NCBI GenBank assembly: GCA_937941765.1 | Contig: CALDGQ010000016.1 | Span: forward strand, 1 to 64,000 | DNA length: 64,000 nt | Direction of reading: 5' to 3' | From: an uncultured Saprospiraceae bacterium | GTDB lineage: Bacteria > Bacteroidota > Bacteroidia > Chitinophagales > Saprospiraceae | Shown here: one piece after another, positions 55,706 to 63,657 of the stretch | Layout: the number at the start of each line of letters is the position of its first letter | Position numbering within the stretch: position 1 is the stretch's first letter | The notes under the pieces: generated by a model | The model's input: only the letters and a program-made list of their open reading frames with translations | Databases searched by the model: none | Told to the model about the DNA's origin: nothing | Program-made: the position numbers and the translations under genes

Positions 55706-56623
55706 TTGAAAACGACAAAAGCAATATCATCCAAAGTTGAGAAAAGAAACCGCTCTAGTTTCCTTGGTCAAAAGATCAACGACTATAAGATGTTGGTTAA
55801 ATTCAAATTGAATTTGCTTGTGGTCTTTTCTGCAATTATGGGTTTTTTAATTGCTTCAAATGGAGTTATCAATTGGATGGCATTGGCCATATTAGCACTA
55901 GGTGGATTTTTAGTAACAGGTGCAGCCAATACTTTGAATCAAGTACTTGAAAGAGAATTTGACCAAAAAATGAAACGTACTGCGGATCGTCCTTTGGCAG
56001 CAGGTAGAATGCAAATTTCTGAAGCAGTGATGCTAGCAGGTTTTATGAGCATGGCAGGAATTATATTGTTGGCATTGTTCAATCCTTTGACTGCTTTATT
56101 AGGAATGTTGTCATTGATATGTTATTCGTTTATTTATACACCTTTGAAAAGGGTAGGGCCGATTGCAGTTTTTGTAGGAGCGATACCTGGTGCTTTACCA
56201 GCGATGATTGGAGTCGTTGCATTGCAAGGTGGATTGACACCATTGGCATTGGCATTATTCGGAATTCAGTTTATGTGGCAATTTCCACACTTCTGGGCGA
56301 TTGCTTGGGTAGGACATGAAGATTATACCAACGCTGGATTCAGATTGCTGCCTTCCAAAGATGGAGAGAAAGATGCTTCGGCTGGATTTCAAAGCATGAT
56401 TTATGCGTTATTGATTTTACCATGTATTTGGACGCCATATTATTTAGGAATAACAGGAATTATATCCGCATCCTTATTAACAGTATGTACGCTGATTTAT
56501 GCTTTTTTAGGATTCGAATTATATAAGAAATGTACAAGAGAAGCTGCATTGAAATTGATGTTTAGTTCATTCATTTATTTGCCGCTTGCTTTTATTGTTT
56601 TGTATTTAGATAAAATTAATTAA
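55706..56623 (+). CDS. ctaB: protoheme IX farnesyltransferase (heme O synthase)
   Basis: 305 residues. It adds the farnesyl group to heme B to make heme O, precursor of heme A for subunit I. UbiA-family motifs: NTLNQVLEREFDQKMKRTAD (the N-x-x-x-D-type Mg site), RPLAAGRM, TPLKRVGPIAVFVGAIPGAL, and FPHFWAIAWVGHEDYTNAGF. About eight membrane helices. The chosen start is TTG at 55706; ATG at 55788 is an alternative that would drop 27 polar residues. The stop overlaps the next ATG (TAATG), so they are translationally coupled. No heme A synthase (ctaA) is in the window. Confidence 0.95.
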   Translation: MKTTKAISSKVEKRNRSSFLGQKINDYKMLVKFKLNLLVVFSAIMGFLIASNGVINWMALAILALGGFLVTGAANTLNQVLEREFDQKMKRTADRPLAAGRMQISEAVMLAGFMSMAGIILLALFNPLTALLGMLSLICYSFIYTPLKRVGPIAVFVGAIPGALPAMIGVVALQGGLTPLALALFGIQFMWQFPHFWAIAWVGHEDYTNAGFRLLPSKDGEKDASAGFQSMIYALLILPCIWTPYYLGITGIISASLLTVCTLIYAFLGFELYKKCTREAALKLMFSSFIYLPLAFIVLYLDKIN

Positions 56624-57201
56624 TGGACTTGTCAGTCAAAAAAGAAAGACGTTATCACAGTAAAATTCATCCGCATAAATTTGCGTTATGGGCTGGTTGT
56701 GCAAGTATCGTTATGTTGTTCGCAGCATTGACAAGTGCATATATTGTAAGAAAAGCTGCTGGAAATTGGTTAGAGTTTAAATTGCCAGTACAATTTTTTT
56801 ACAACACGATAGTGATCATCGGTAGTAGTATTACGTTACAAGCATCATATTACTTTTTCAAAAAAGGGAATGCACAATTGTATCGTAGCTTATTAGTGGT
56901 ATCATTTATCTTGGGAATGGTATTCTTAGGAATGCAGTATTCAGGATGGTTGGCGATGGAATCGATAGGAGTGGAGTTGGCAGGAAATCCATCTGGATCT
57001 TTTGTTTATGTAATTTCAGGTTTGCACGCTGCTCACTTGTTGGGTGGTATCGCGGCAATGATTGTCGCATTGGTGCACGCTTTTGTTTTAAAATATAAAG
57101 TAACGAATCAAAGAAAACTCCGTTTTGAAATGACCTTAACTTATTGGCACTTCATGGGAATTCTTTGGATTTATCTTTTACTATTTTTTGTACTACAGTA
57201 A
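56623..57201 (+). CDS. cytochrome c oxidase subunit III, short paralogue
   Basis: 192 residues, five membrane helices. Subunit III family text: HPHKFALWAGCASIVMLFAA, GMVFLGMQYSGWLAM, VISGLHAAHLLGGIAAMIVA and TYWHFMGILWIYLLLFFVL. It is coupled to ctaB by a 1-base overlap and lies 16 bases before the longer paralogue. Two adjacent subunit III genes are common in Bacteroidota oxidase operons. Confidence 0.93.
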   Translation: MDLSVKKERRYHSKIHPHKFALWAGCASIVMLFAALTSAYIVRKAAGNWLEFKLPVQFFYNTIVIIGSSITLQASYYFFKKGNAQLYRSLLVVSFILGMVFLGMQYSGWLAMESIGVELAGNPSGSFVYVISGLHAAHLLGGIAAMIVALVHAFVLKYKVTNQRKLRFEMTLTYWHFMGILWIYLLLFFVLQ

Positions 57202-57217
57202 TAACTAATTAATCAGA

Positions 57218-58225
57218 ATGGCTCACGATACAGCACATACAGATGTGATTCCTGAGGAAGGACATCTACACCACACAGATTACATGGATTCACATGACGG
57301 TGAAGCTTGGGGAGGAGGAAAACGTCCTTTCAAAGCTAGCTACGGAAAGTTGATGATGTGGTATTTTCTATTGTCGGATGCTTTCACATTCGCAGGTTTC
57401 TTGATCGCATATGGAGCAATTCGTTTTAGTATGCCTTCATGGCCAGTTCCGGATCATGTATTCTCTGCATTTCCTGGTGGAAAAACAGGATGGCCACTCA
57501 TCTTTGTGACAGTAATGACTTTTGTATTGATCTTAAGTTCCGTGACAATGGTAAGAGCCGTACAAGAAGGTCATCGTAGGAATAAACGAGGTGTTATTTT
57601 TTGGATGCTGCTGACTGTAATTGGTGGTGCTGCTTTTCTAGGTTGTCAAGCTTGGGAATGGAACACGATGATTAACGTGGAAGGAGTAACCGTTACAAAA
57701 AATCCTTTCTCTTCTCATTTAGATTCTGGTACTTATTTGACTGGAGCAGAAATTGAAGGTGCAGGTTATGATAAAGTAACAAAGGACGCACATGGTGTAA
57801 CTGCTACCTATTACATAAAACCTGGAGTTGAGGACATAGAAGAAAATCGATTGTTTGTCAAACAAGATCACCATGGCCATGTCATGTCAGGTGAATCTTT
57901 TAGCCCAAAAGATCCATACTTAATTACTTATAATCATAGCACCCATTTATACGAACCATCTGCTTTCAAAACACCAGACGGTTCTATCAAAACGGAAGCA
58001 TTTGGTCCGATTGCATTTGGATCACTATTCTTCTTTATCACTGGATTTCACGGTTTTCACGTATTCTCTGGTGTATTATTCTTGTTGATTATTTTAATAA
58101 ATGTTGCTAGTGGACTTTATCACAATCGAACTAACAACTACGAGATGGTTGAAAAGATCGGGTTGTACTGGCACTTTGTCGATTTGGTATGGGTATTTGT
58201 ATTCTTGGTTTTCTATTTGCTATAA
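57218..58225 (+). CDS. coxC: cytochrome c oxidase subunit III, long paralogue
   Basis: 335 residues. A His/Asp-rich N-terminal tail (HDTAHTDVIPEEGHLHHTDY) precedes helices beginning LMMWYFLLSDAFTFAGFLIA. A soluble insertion of about 110 residues (about 150-262, containing QDHHGHVMSG) lies between the fourth and fifth helices. The end has the family signature FFITGFHGFHVFSGVLFLL and GLYWHFVDLVWVFVFLVFYL. Subunit III stabilises subunit I and proton uptake. Confidence 0.94.
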   Translation: MAHDTAHTDVIPEEGHLHHTDYMDSHDGEAWGGGKRPFKASYGKLMMWYFLLSDAFTFAGFLIAYGAIRFSMPSWPVPDHVFSAFPGGKTGWPLIFVTVMTFVLILSSVTMVRAVQEGHRRNKRGVIFWMLLTVIGGAAFLGCQAWEWNTMINVEGVTVTKNPFSSHLDSGTYLTGAEIEGAGYDKVTKDAHGVTATYYIKPGVEDIEENRLFVKQDHHGHVMSGESFSPKDPYLITYNHSTHLYEPSAFKTPDGSIKTEAFGPIAFGSLFFFITGFHGFHVFSGVLFLLIILINVASGLYHNRTNNYEMVEKIGLYWHFVDLVWVFVFLVFYLL

Positions 58226-58289
58226 AGAACTTAGGCGTCACCCATATTAACGTTATTTAAAATTTAATAAAAATTAATTCTTCTATAAA

Positions 58290-58706
58290 ATGAGCGATTT
58301 AAGTTACGAAGAGTCAAAAAAAGTAGTATACAAAGGAATGATTGTTTTAGCAGTGATTACACTGTTAGAAGTGGCTGTTGCCTTAGTTGGAAAAGGATAC
58401 GTTATTGAAGGACTTCATTTGCCAGTTTGGTTGATGTATGTCTTGATGATAGGATTAAGTCTATTCAAAGCCTACTACATCGTATATGAATTCATGCACA
58501 TGAAATATGAGGTAAAAGGTTTAGCAATGAGTGTCATTTTACCAATGGGACTTTTAGTATGGGCAGTCGTTGCATTCTTCAGCGAAGGAAATTCCTGGAA
58601 TCAAAGACGAACTTTAATTGAAAAGAAAAACGCTGAAACAATAGATGACAGGCCAAAAAAATCCGGCAGCATCATAGATCTAAAAGATGTAAAAAATTTG
58701 AACTAG
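58290..58706 (+). CDS. cytochrome c oxidase subunit IV
   Basis: 138 residues, three membrane helices (about 14-33, 45-66 and 76-95). The end of helix two, FKAYYIVYEFMHMKYEVKGL, is typical of the caa3-type subunit IV family. The C-terminal tail is polar and basic. Last gene of the operon; a terminator follows 13 bases after the stop. Confidence 0.92.
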   Translation: MSDLSYEESKKVVYKGMIVLAVITLLEVAVALVGKGYVIEGLHLPVWLMYVLMIGLSLFKAYYIVYEFMHMKYEVKGLAMSVILPMGLLVWAVVAFFSEGNSWNQRRTLIEKKNAETIDDRPKKSGSIIDLKDVKNLN

Positions 58707-58718
58707 AAAAAAATATTG

Positions 58719-58753
58719 AAAAGCGTCCTTATGAGAATTTGGACGCTTTTTTT
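58719..58753 (+). terminator. terminator of the act-cox operon
   Basis: A perfect 10-bp stem (58719-58728 with 58741-58750) with a T-run follows the subunit IV gene, ending a transcript of about 17 kb. Confidence 0.9.
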
Positions 58754-58792
58754 ATTTCAAGATTCCTATGAAATTATAAAACATCAATTATC

Positions 58793-58800
58793 TATCTTTG
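58793..58800 (+). promoter_or_regulatory. -7 box before the SCO-like gene
   Basis: TATCTTTG matches TAnnTTTG, 34 bases before the start. No clear -33 TTG at the right distance. Confidence 0.45.
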
Positions 58801-58833
58801 TTAAACAGTAAGCATAACCAACCATAGCAACAA

Positions 58834-59541
58834 ATGCCACAACCAGAAAAAAGAAATTCCAACAAACTAATAATGGGATTAGGACTCCTTTTATTCCTTG
58901 TTATCTTACCTGGAGGGTCATGGTATTATCTTCAAAAAGGATTGGACTACCAAAAAGAATTACGTTCTGAATTGACAACCTATCAAGAATTACCAGCATT
59001 TCAATTAACAGATGCGGATGGAAAGTTGAAAGACAGTTCGATCTTTAGTGGCAAAATTGCAGTGTTGACATTTGTGACACCCGATGTAATTGACCAGCCA
59101 AAACAAATGGAAGTGTTATCAAAATTGTATGATCAATTTGACAAAAAAGATGAATCTAGAATTGCTGTTTTTGCATTAAATTGGCCAACAGAAAAAAGGA
59201 GTGTTTTTAAATCATTGGCTGATAAATATAACATGAATAATCCCAATAAATGTTTTTTCTTAACAGGAGAAAATGAAGTGGTTCAACAACTATTAAACCA
59301 AGGATTTAAATGGCCAGCAGAAAATAAAGAAGCAGAAGGAAAACGATTTACGCTTTCATCAACACCTCAAAATCCGAACACCTATCCATACTTCATATTA
59401 GTTGACAAAGATAGAAAGATCATTAATTATTATGACTTTAAAGATGAAGCACGGGTCAAAACAATGGTTGAACATATTGCCATTTCTATCCCATTAGAAA
59501 AACGTCCAAAACCTAGATTACAAAGAGAACAAGAGAAATAG
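58834..59541 (+). CDS. membrane-anchored SCO-like thioredoxin-fold protein lacking the copper cysteines
   Basis: 235 residues. One N-terminal anchor (about 13-33) precedes a thioredoxin-like domain (LPAFQLTDADGKLKDSSIFS, IAVLTFVTPDVIDQPKQMEV, YPYFILVDKDRKIINYYDF). In SCO/SenC proteins the CxxxC copper site follows the beta strand where this one reads TFVTPDVID; no cysteine is there, and the only Cys is in NKCFFLTGEN. The later conserved His is also not evident. Position directly after the oxidase operon and before DUF420 fits a SCO role in CuA assembly, but canonical copper binding or thiol exchange is not possible with these residues. Confidence 0.78.
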   Translation: MPQPEKRNSNKLIMGLGLLLFLVILPGGSWYYLQKGLDYQKELRSELTTYQELPAFQLTDADGKLKDSSIFSGKIAVLTFVTPDVIDQPKQMEVLSKLYDQFDKKDESRIAVFALNWPTEKRSVFKSLADKYNMNNPNKCFFLTGENEVVQQLLNQGFKWPAENKEAEGKRFTLSSTPQNPNTYPYFILVDKDRKIINYYDFKDEARVKTMVEHIAISIPLEKRPKPRLQREQEK

Positions 59542-59542
59542 T

Positions 59543-60076
59543 ATGCAACCGAATTTAGTTTTAGCAAAAAAGATGAACATTGCTGCTGTCATTATATCTG
59601 TAATAGTATTGGCATTAGTAGCAGGATTACGACCTGACAACAAACCAGATTTTGGAGTGGATTTTAGTTTCCTTCCACCAGTTTATTCTACGATCAATGC
59701 AATAGTCGCTTGCTGTCTATTGCTGGCATTGGTTCAAATTAAGAAAAAGAATATAGTAGCACACCAACGATACATTTATGTTTCGATGGCATTGTCTGCG
59801 CTGTTTTTAATATTATATGTGATCTATCATTTTACAACTCCTGAAACTAAATATTGTGGAGAAGGAATGATACGACCGATTTACTTTTTTATTTTAATTA
59901 CACACATTATTTTGGCTGCATTGACATTGCCTTTTATTTTGTTTACGTTCATACGTGCTTATACAGGACAGTATGAAGCACATCGTAAGATGGCGAAAAT
60001 AGTTTGGCCGTTTTGGTTTTATGTGGCGGTTACTGGGCCTATTATTTATTTGATGTTGCGACCTTGTTATGGATAG
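59543..60076 (+). CDS. DUF420 membrane protein, probable oxidase-assembly factor
   Basis: 177 residues, about five membrane helices. DUF420/YozB-like text: DFSFLPPVYSTINAIVAC, KKNIVAHQRYIYVSMALSAL, FFILITHIILAALTLPFILF, YEAHRKMAKIVWPFWFYVAV. Its Bacillus relative CtaM is needed for caa3-type oxidase activity. One base separates it from the SCO-like gene, so they form a pair. Confidence 0.9.
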   Translation: MQPNLVLAKKMNIAAVIISVIVLALVAGLRPDNKPDFGVDFSFLPPVYSTINAIVACCLLLALVQIKKKNIVAHQRYIYVSMALSALFLILYVIYHFTTPETKYCGEGMIRPIYFFILITHIILAALTLPFILFTFIRAYTGQYEAHRKMAKIVWPFWFYVAVTGPIIYLMLRPCYG

Positions 60077-60079
60077 GGA

Positions 60080-60470
60080 TCTTGTTACGTGGGATCCATC
60101 CCTGTACCTTCGGACGTCCCTTACCTTTTTAAAAAAGGAAGGGGAGCGCGCAGGCGAACTCGTGAGCTCACGTGAGACTGTGCGAAAACGAAATTGAACC
60201 GCAAAATATCGAACAAGGAACCGCAGAATGTAGAAGTTGAGCACGCGAGTATACACGTGTATTAACGAATTTCATCCTTAATTGGACACGTACTCTACTT
60301 CGACATTCGATATTTTGCGGTTGGATATTCTGCGGTTCAGTTTCCGAAAGCATATTCGCACAGTCTGACGTACTCACGTCGCATCCTTTCCTTGCTTGCA
60401 GGGAAGGGACGTCCAGCTCCGCTGGTACAGGGATGGGTAAAAACGTACGCACGTCAAAACACCAAAGGTC
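60080..60470. repeat. large nested palindrome (site F)
   Basis: The 416-base gap is one multi-level inverted repeat. Outer arms: CCATCCCTGTACC (60096-60108) with its complement at 60424-60436, and GGACGTCCCTT near 60112 with AAGGGACGTCC near 60405. Middle: CGTGAGACTGTGCGAA (60171-60186) with TTCGCACAGTCTGACGTACT near 60355. Inner: a perfect 17-bp arm (60197-60213 with 60306-60322). Small antisense ORFs here are repeat by-products. Confidence 0.85.
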
Positions 60471-60492
60471 ATTTCGAAAAATTTAAATTACC

Positions 60493-60768
60493 ATGAAAAA
60501 ACAAATCATAAACTTCCTCACCATCACCTTGTTAGCAATGACCTTTTCATTCCTACCAACAACAGAAGTAGCCGCACAATGTCCAATGTGTAAAATGTCG
60601 GCAGAACAAAATCTGAAAGATGGTGGTACTGCTGGTAAAGGATTGAATCAAGGAATTCTCTACATGTTTGTTATGCCATATTTGCTAGTCGGTTGTATCG
60701 GATATGTTTGGTATCGCAATCGATTGACTGATGATAATGGGCGAGGGATTGCACATGATGCTAACTAA
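60493..60768 (+). CDS. small exported CxxC membrane protein near oxidase-assembly genes
   Basis: 91 residues. A signal peptide ends VAAQ, followed at once by CPMCKMSAEQNL. A short Gly/Lys loop leads to one membrane helix (about 54-75, GILYMFVMPYLLVGCIGYVW) and the basic end RNRL. Similar small proteins (QCAMCRxxxE...GIxYLMxxPY) occur in many Bacteroidota, as I remember them. The CPMCKM motif could bind copper or act as a thiol pair at the periplasmic face. Context (oxidase assembly genes just upstream) favours metal handling; unproven. Confidence 0.75.
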   Translation: MKKQIINFLTITLLAMTFSFLPTTEVAAQCPMCKMSAEQNLKDGGTAGKGLNQGILYMFVMPYLLVGCIGYVWYRNRLTDDNGRGIAHDAN

Positions 60769-60771
60769 TAA

Positions 60772-61038
60772 TGGTATGGAGAAGTTACTTCAGTAGCTGA
60801 AAATGAAATTGTTGATCATAAGATATTTTCTAATCCTGTCTTAAATCAATTAATCATTCAATCAGATTGGATTAATTATTCAATTAAGATGTATGATAAC
60901 TTCGGAAATATATTGTTGATAAAAAACGACGGTTCAACTAATGAAGCATTAAATATCGAACATCTTCCTGCTGGAATGTATATTATAGAAATTTCAAATG
61001 AGCGGCAAATTATTTCGAAAAAGATAATTAAACAATAG
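60772..61038 (+). pseudogene. orphan T9SS type A sorting domain (3' remnant of a secreted-protein gene)
   Basis: Directly after the TAA at 60769, an open frame without a usable start reads WYGEVTSVAENEIVDHKIFS, then NPVLNQLIIQSDWINYSIKM, YDNFGNILLIKN, IEHLPAGMYIIEISNERQ, KKIIKQ, stop at 61036-61038. This is a complete Por/T9SS C-terminal domain (FxNPVxNxLxI ... LPAGMYIIxI) with no passenger. It is probably the tail of a gene whose body was lost by deletion or by insertion of repeat F and the small CxxC gene. Confidence 0.8.
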
Positions 61039-61076
61039 TTACTTAATAAGTTGATTGTTATAATAAAATAGGAACT

Positions 61077-62468
61077 ATGAAAAACCTACTTCCGTTTCTA
61101 CTACTCGTCTTCAGCCTTTCGTTTTTACATGCACAAACCCCAAACGAAATCCTAGCGACAGAATTGGATACCTACATTCAAGATGAAATGTCCACTCAAA
61201 ATATCCCTGGACTTAGTGCATGTATCGTCAAAGGTGATCAAGTAATTTGGAAAGCTGCTTATGGAATGGCGAATATTGAGTTGATGATTCCTGTGACTTT
61301 AGAAACTAAATTTACATTAGCATCCATTTCGAAATTATTTGTTGCCACAGCTTGTGCGCAATTGTGGGAAAATGGGATGTTGGACATAGATACAGATATC
61401 AATGATTATTTGCCTATTGACGTAATCAATCCTAATTTTCCTAACACACCAATGACGGTTCGCCAATTGTTGACGCATAAATCTAGTTTAAAAGATTTTG
61501 AATCGGATTTGCAAATCTGGGAACAAATTGGAGATCCTTCTATTTCGTTGACTGAATTTTGTGAGAACTATTTTGTAGTTGGTGGCGATTATTATGTGGC
61601 TTCAAATTATGCTTCCACAGCTCCAGGACAATCCAATTATTGGTATTCCAATGCAGGATTTACATTGTTGGGTTACATTGTTCAGGAAGTAAGTGAGATG
61701 CCATTTGATACGTACTGCAAAATGAATATTCAAGATCCATTAGGAATGAATACAGCAGCATGGTTTTATAGCAATGTGGAAGCGAATAGTGTAGCTATGC
61801 CATATAATAACAATCTACAGCCTCAAGGATATTATAGTGTTCCAGAATATCCAGCGGCTATGTTGAAATCTAATATAAATGAATTAGCAAATTTTTTGAT
61901 CGCCTATACACAGGGTGGAAATTTTCAAGGATTTGAATTATTACAACCAACTACTTTTGCAACGGTTGTTCCAGAAGATATGATGAATGGATTTGGTTGG
62001 TGGGGAAAAGATACTTGGTATGGTGACACCAGTGGTACTTTTTGGAGTCATGGAGGTTTTATGGATGGTGTTAGAACACAATTAAATTACTATCCAAGTG
62101 ATGAATCAGGATTAATCATTTTGACAAATGGAGAGGGAAGTTATGGACCCATTCAAAATAAAATAGAAAGTTACATTCCTTTGTTTGATGAAAATGAAGT
62201 GAGTATTCAAGATGAAATAAATCAATCCATTTCGATTTTTCCAAATCCTGTTCTTGAAAATGGTAAACTTACAATTAATTTAAATGGAGTAGGAGTGAAT
62301 AATGTTGAATGCTACATCTATAATACAATAGGATCTGAAGTTCTTAAATTTGAATTGAATCAATCTCAGACGACATTGGATTTGTCCGATTTATCTGAAG
62401 GGATTTATTTTGGAAAAATAATGGAGAATGAAAACACCTTGAAGGAATTTAAATGTATTAAGAATTAA
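61077..62468 (+). CDS. beta-lactamase-fold serine hydrolase with a T9SS type A sorting domain
   Basis: 463 residues. A signal peptide (LLPFLLLVFSLSFLHAQ) precedes a class C beta-lactamase/PBP-like domain (about 25-370). Catalytic motifs: SxxK in LASISKLFVATA (Ser and Lys of SISK), YxN in WYSNAGFTLLGY, and HGG in WSHGGFMDGVR in place of KTG. Such enzymes are mostly esterases or D-aminopeptidases, not true lactamases. The last 80 or so residues are a Por/T9SS domain (ISIFPNPVLENGKLTINLNG, DLSDLSEGIYFGKI). It should be exported to the surface. It starts 38 bases after the orphan T9SS domain. Confidence 0.92.
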   Translation: MKNLLPFLLLVFSLSFLHAQTPNEILATELDTYIQDEMSTQNIPGLSACIVKGDQVIWKAAYGMANIELMIPVTLETKFTLASISKLFVATACAQLWENGMLDIDTDINDYLPIDVINPNFPNTPMTVRQLLTHKSSLKDFESDLQIWEQIGDPSISLTEFCENYFVVGGDYYVASNYASTAPGQSNYWYSNAGFTLLGYIVQEVSEMPFDTYCKMNIQDPLGMNTAAWFYSNVEANSVAMPYNNNLQPQGYYSVPEYPAAMLKSNINELANFLIAYTQGGNFQGFELLQPTTFATVVPEDMMNGFGWWGKDTWYGDTSGTFWSHGGFMDGVRTQLNYYPSDESGLIILTNGEGSYGPIQNKIESYIPLFDENEVSIQDEINQSISIFPNPVLENGKLTINLNGVGVNNVECYIYNTIGSEVLKFELNQSQTTLDLSDLSEGIYFGKIMENENTLKEFKCIKN

Positions 62469-62498
62469 AATAATTGTCTCCTCTCTTAAAGTCGAATC

Positions 62499-62700
62499 GA
62501 ATGTAAAATATGATCTCATTCGTGAGCACGTCAGACTGTACGAAAATACTCGTTCGAGATGAGAGGTTAGAAACCTTCATCTCGTAACACATACGTTATT
62601 CGAGCAAAAGGTTTTTAACCTTTTTGCTTTGGGAATTTTCGCACAGTCTGACGTATACACGCGTACCTAAATCAAATTTTACATTTTCAATTTTACATTC
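62499..62700. repeat. nested palindrome with CAGTCTGACGT core (site G)
   Basis: Outer arms GAATGTAAAAT (62499-62509) and complement at 62690-62700; second level CGTGAGCACGTCAGACTGTA (62521-62540) against GCACAGTCTGACGTATACAC (62641-62660). Two inner hairpins: CGAGATGAGAGGTT...TCATCTCG (62554-62589) and GCAAAAGGTT..AACCTTTTTGC (near 62603-62627). The inner hairpins resemble those of the site B tandem units. Located between convergent genes. Confidence 0.82.
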
Positions 62701-62703
62701 TCC

Positions 62704-63630
62704 TTACTCAACTCTCCTTTCCAAAAAAGTCTTAGCAGCCACATTAAAAAATCCAACAGCTTGATCCGCACGCTCATCAGAATTTGTAGTTATAATGTTG
62801 GTACTTACGTTAGCAGGTGGCTCAGCGAAAAGGGTAGCATCCCCCAATGTCATTTGAGTTCTAATTTCATCAAGGTAGAAAAAAGCATCTAGATTGATAG
62901 AGTGCAATTCAACACGTATCGAATCACCTTCAACATATGGAGGCAATTCAAAATCATCAACCGCATCTGCTCCTGTATCCGGAAAGCGATTGATATTTCC
63001 TCGAATAGGCGCAATAAAGGCAGTACCATCAACCCCATTTCCAGCAGTAAAGGAAGCATCAAAAGCGACATTCATCTCACTAGGTTTATTTAAGAACTGT
63101 CCATTCTTAAAAGTTTTGATCCAGTAAGCATCTCCCGGACCTTCAAAATCTACCGCAAAGAATTCTCCATAAAATCCTTCAGGAGTACCAAGTGATTCTT
63201 CTTCAAAAGTCATAACAATAGAGTCAACAACAGGTACCCGATTCATTTGTGAGAAAGCTTGATAGGTGACACCTCTTGCTTCAATATCTAATTGGTATAC
63301 ATTTCCAACAATTCCAAGATTCTGGAAATTCTCAGGTGTCCAAGTATAATTTCCTGTGTTGTTGTCATCTAGGAAATTGAATACAATTCCAGATTGATTC
63401 GTTACAGTAACAGTAGCACCTGTAATCGCAGGTGAGGCTGAAGCTTCAAAATACGGACTGGTTTCTCTTAACTTAATAGTTTGAGGAGCAATTTCATTGG
63501 TCAGCCAAGCATCTACAACCACTTGTCTAACTCCTTCCTCTAAGTCCACCTCAACAACATCTTGACATGCAACTGCATTCAATACGATATAAGCAAGTAA
63601 AGCTATTTTAGTTATTTTTAAAAAATTCAT
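62704..63630 (-). CDS. DUF4249 lipoprotein
   Basis: 308 residues. A signal ends in lipobox LNAVAC (Cys at about 22) followed by QDVVEVDLEEGVRQVVVDAW, the usual DUF4249 opening. Then LTNEIAPQTIKLRETSPYFE and ITGATVTVTNQSGIVFNF, a beta-sandwich, and the family's long C-terminal part. DUF4249 proteins sit next to TonB-dependent receptors in Bacteroidota and probably act as their surface lipoprotein partner, in the way SusD does; substrate unknown. It lies 27 bases after the receptor gene on the same strand, so they form an operon. Confidence 0.88.
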   Translation of the reverse strand: MNFLKITKIALLAYIVLNAVACQDVVEVDLEEGVRQVVVDAWLTNEIAPQTIKLRETSPYFEASASPAITGATVTVTNQSGIVFNFLDDNNTGNYTWTPENFQNLGIVGNVYQLDIEARGVTYQAFSQMNRVPVVDSIVMTFEEESLGTPEGFYGEFFAVDFEGPGDAYWIKTFKNGQFLNKPSEMNVAFDASFTAGNGVDGTAFIAPIRGNINRFPDTGADAVDDFELPPYVEGDSIRVELHSINLDAFFYLDEIRTQMTLGDATLFAEPPANVSTNIITTNSDERADQAVGFFNVAAKTFLERRVE

Positions 63631-63657
63631 GATCTATATTTTTATGTAATTGGGATG

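Noticed and set aside
60168..60452. Antisense ORFs of 94 and 120 residues in site F
   Set aside because: They lie within the nested palindrome and partly over the DUF420 gene; composition follows the repeats.
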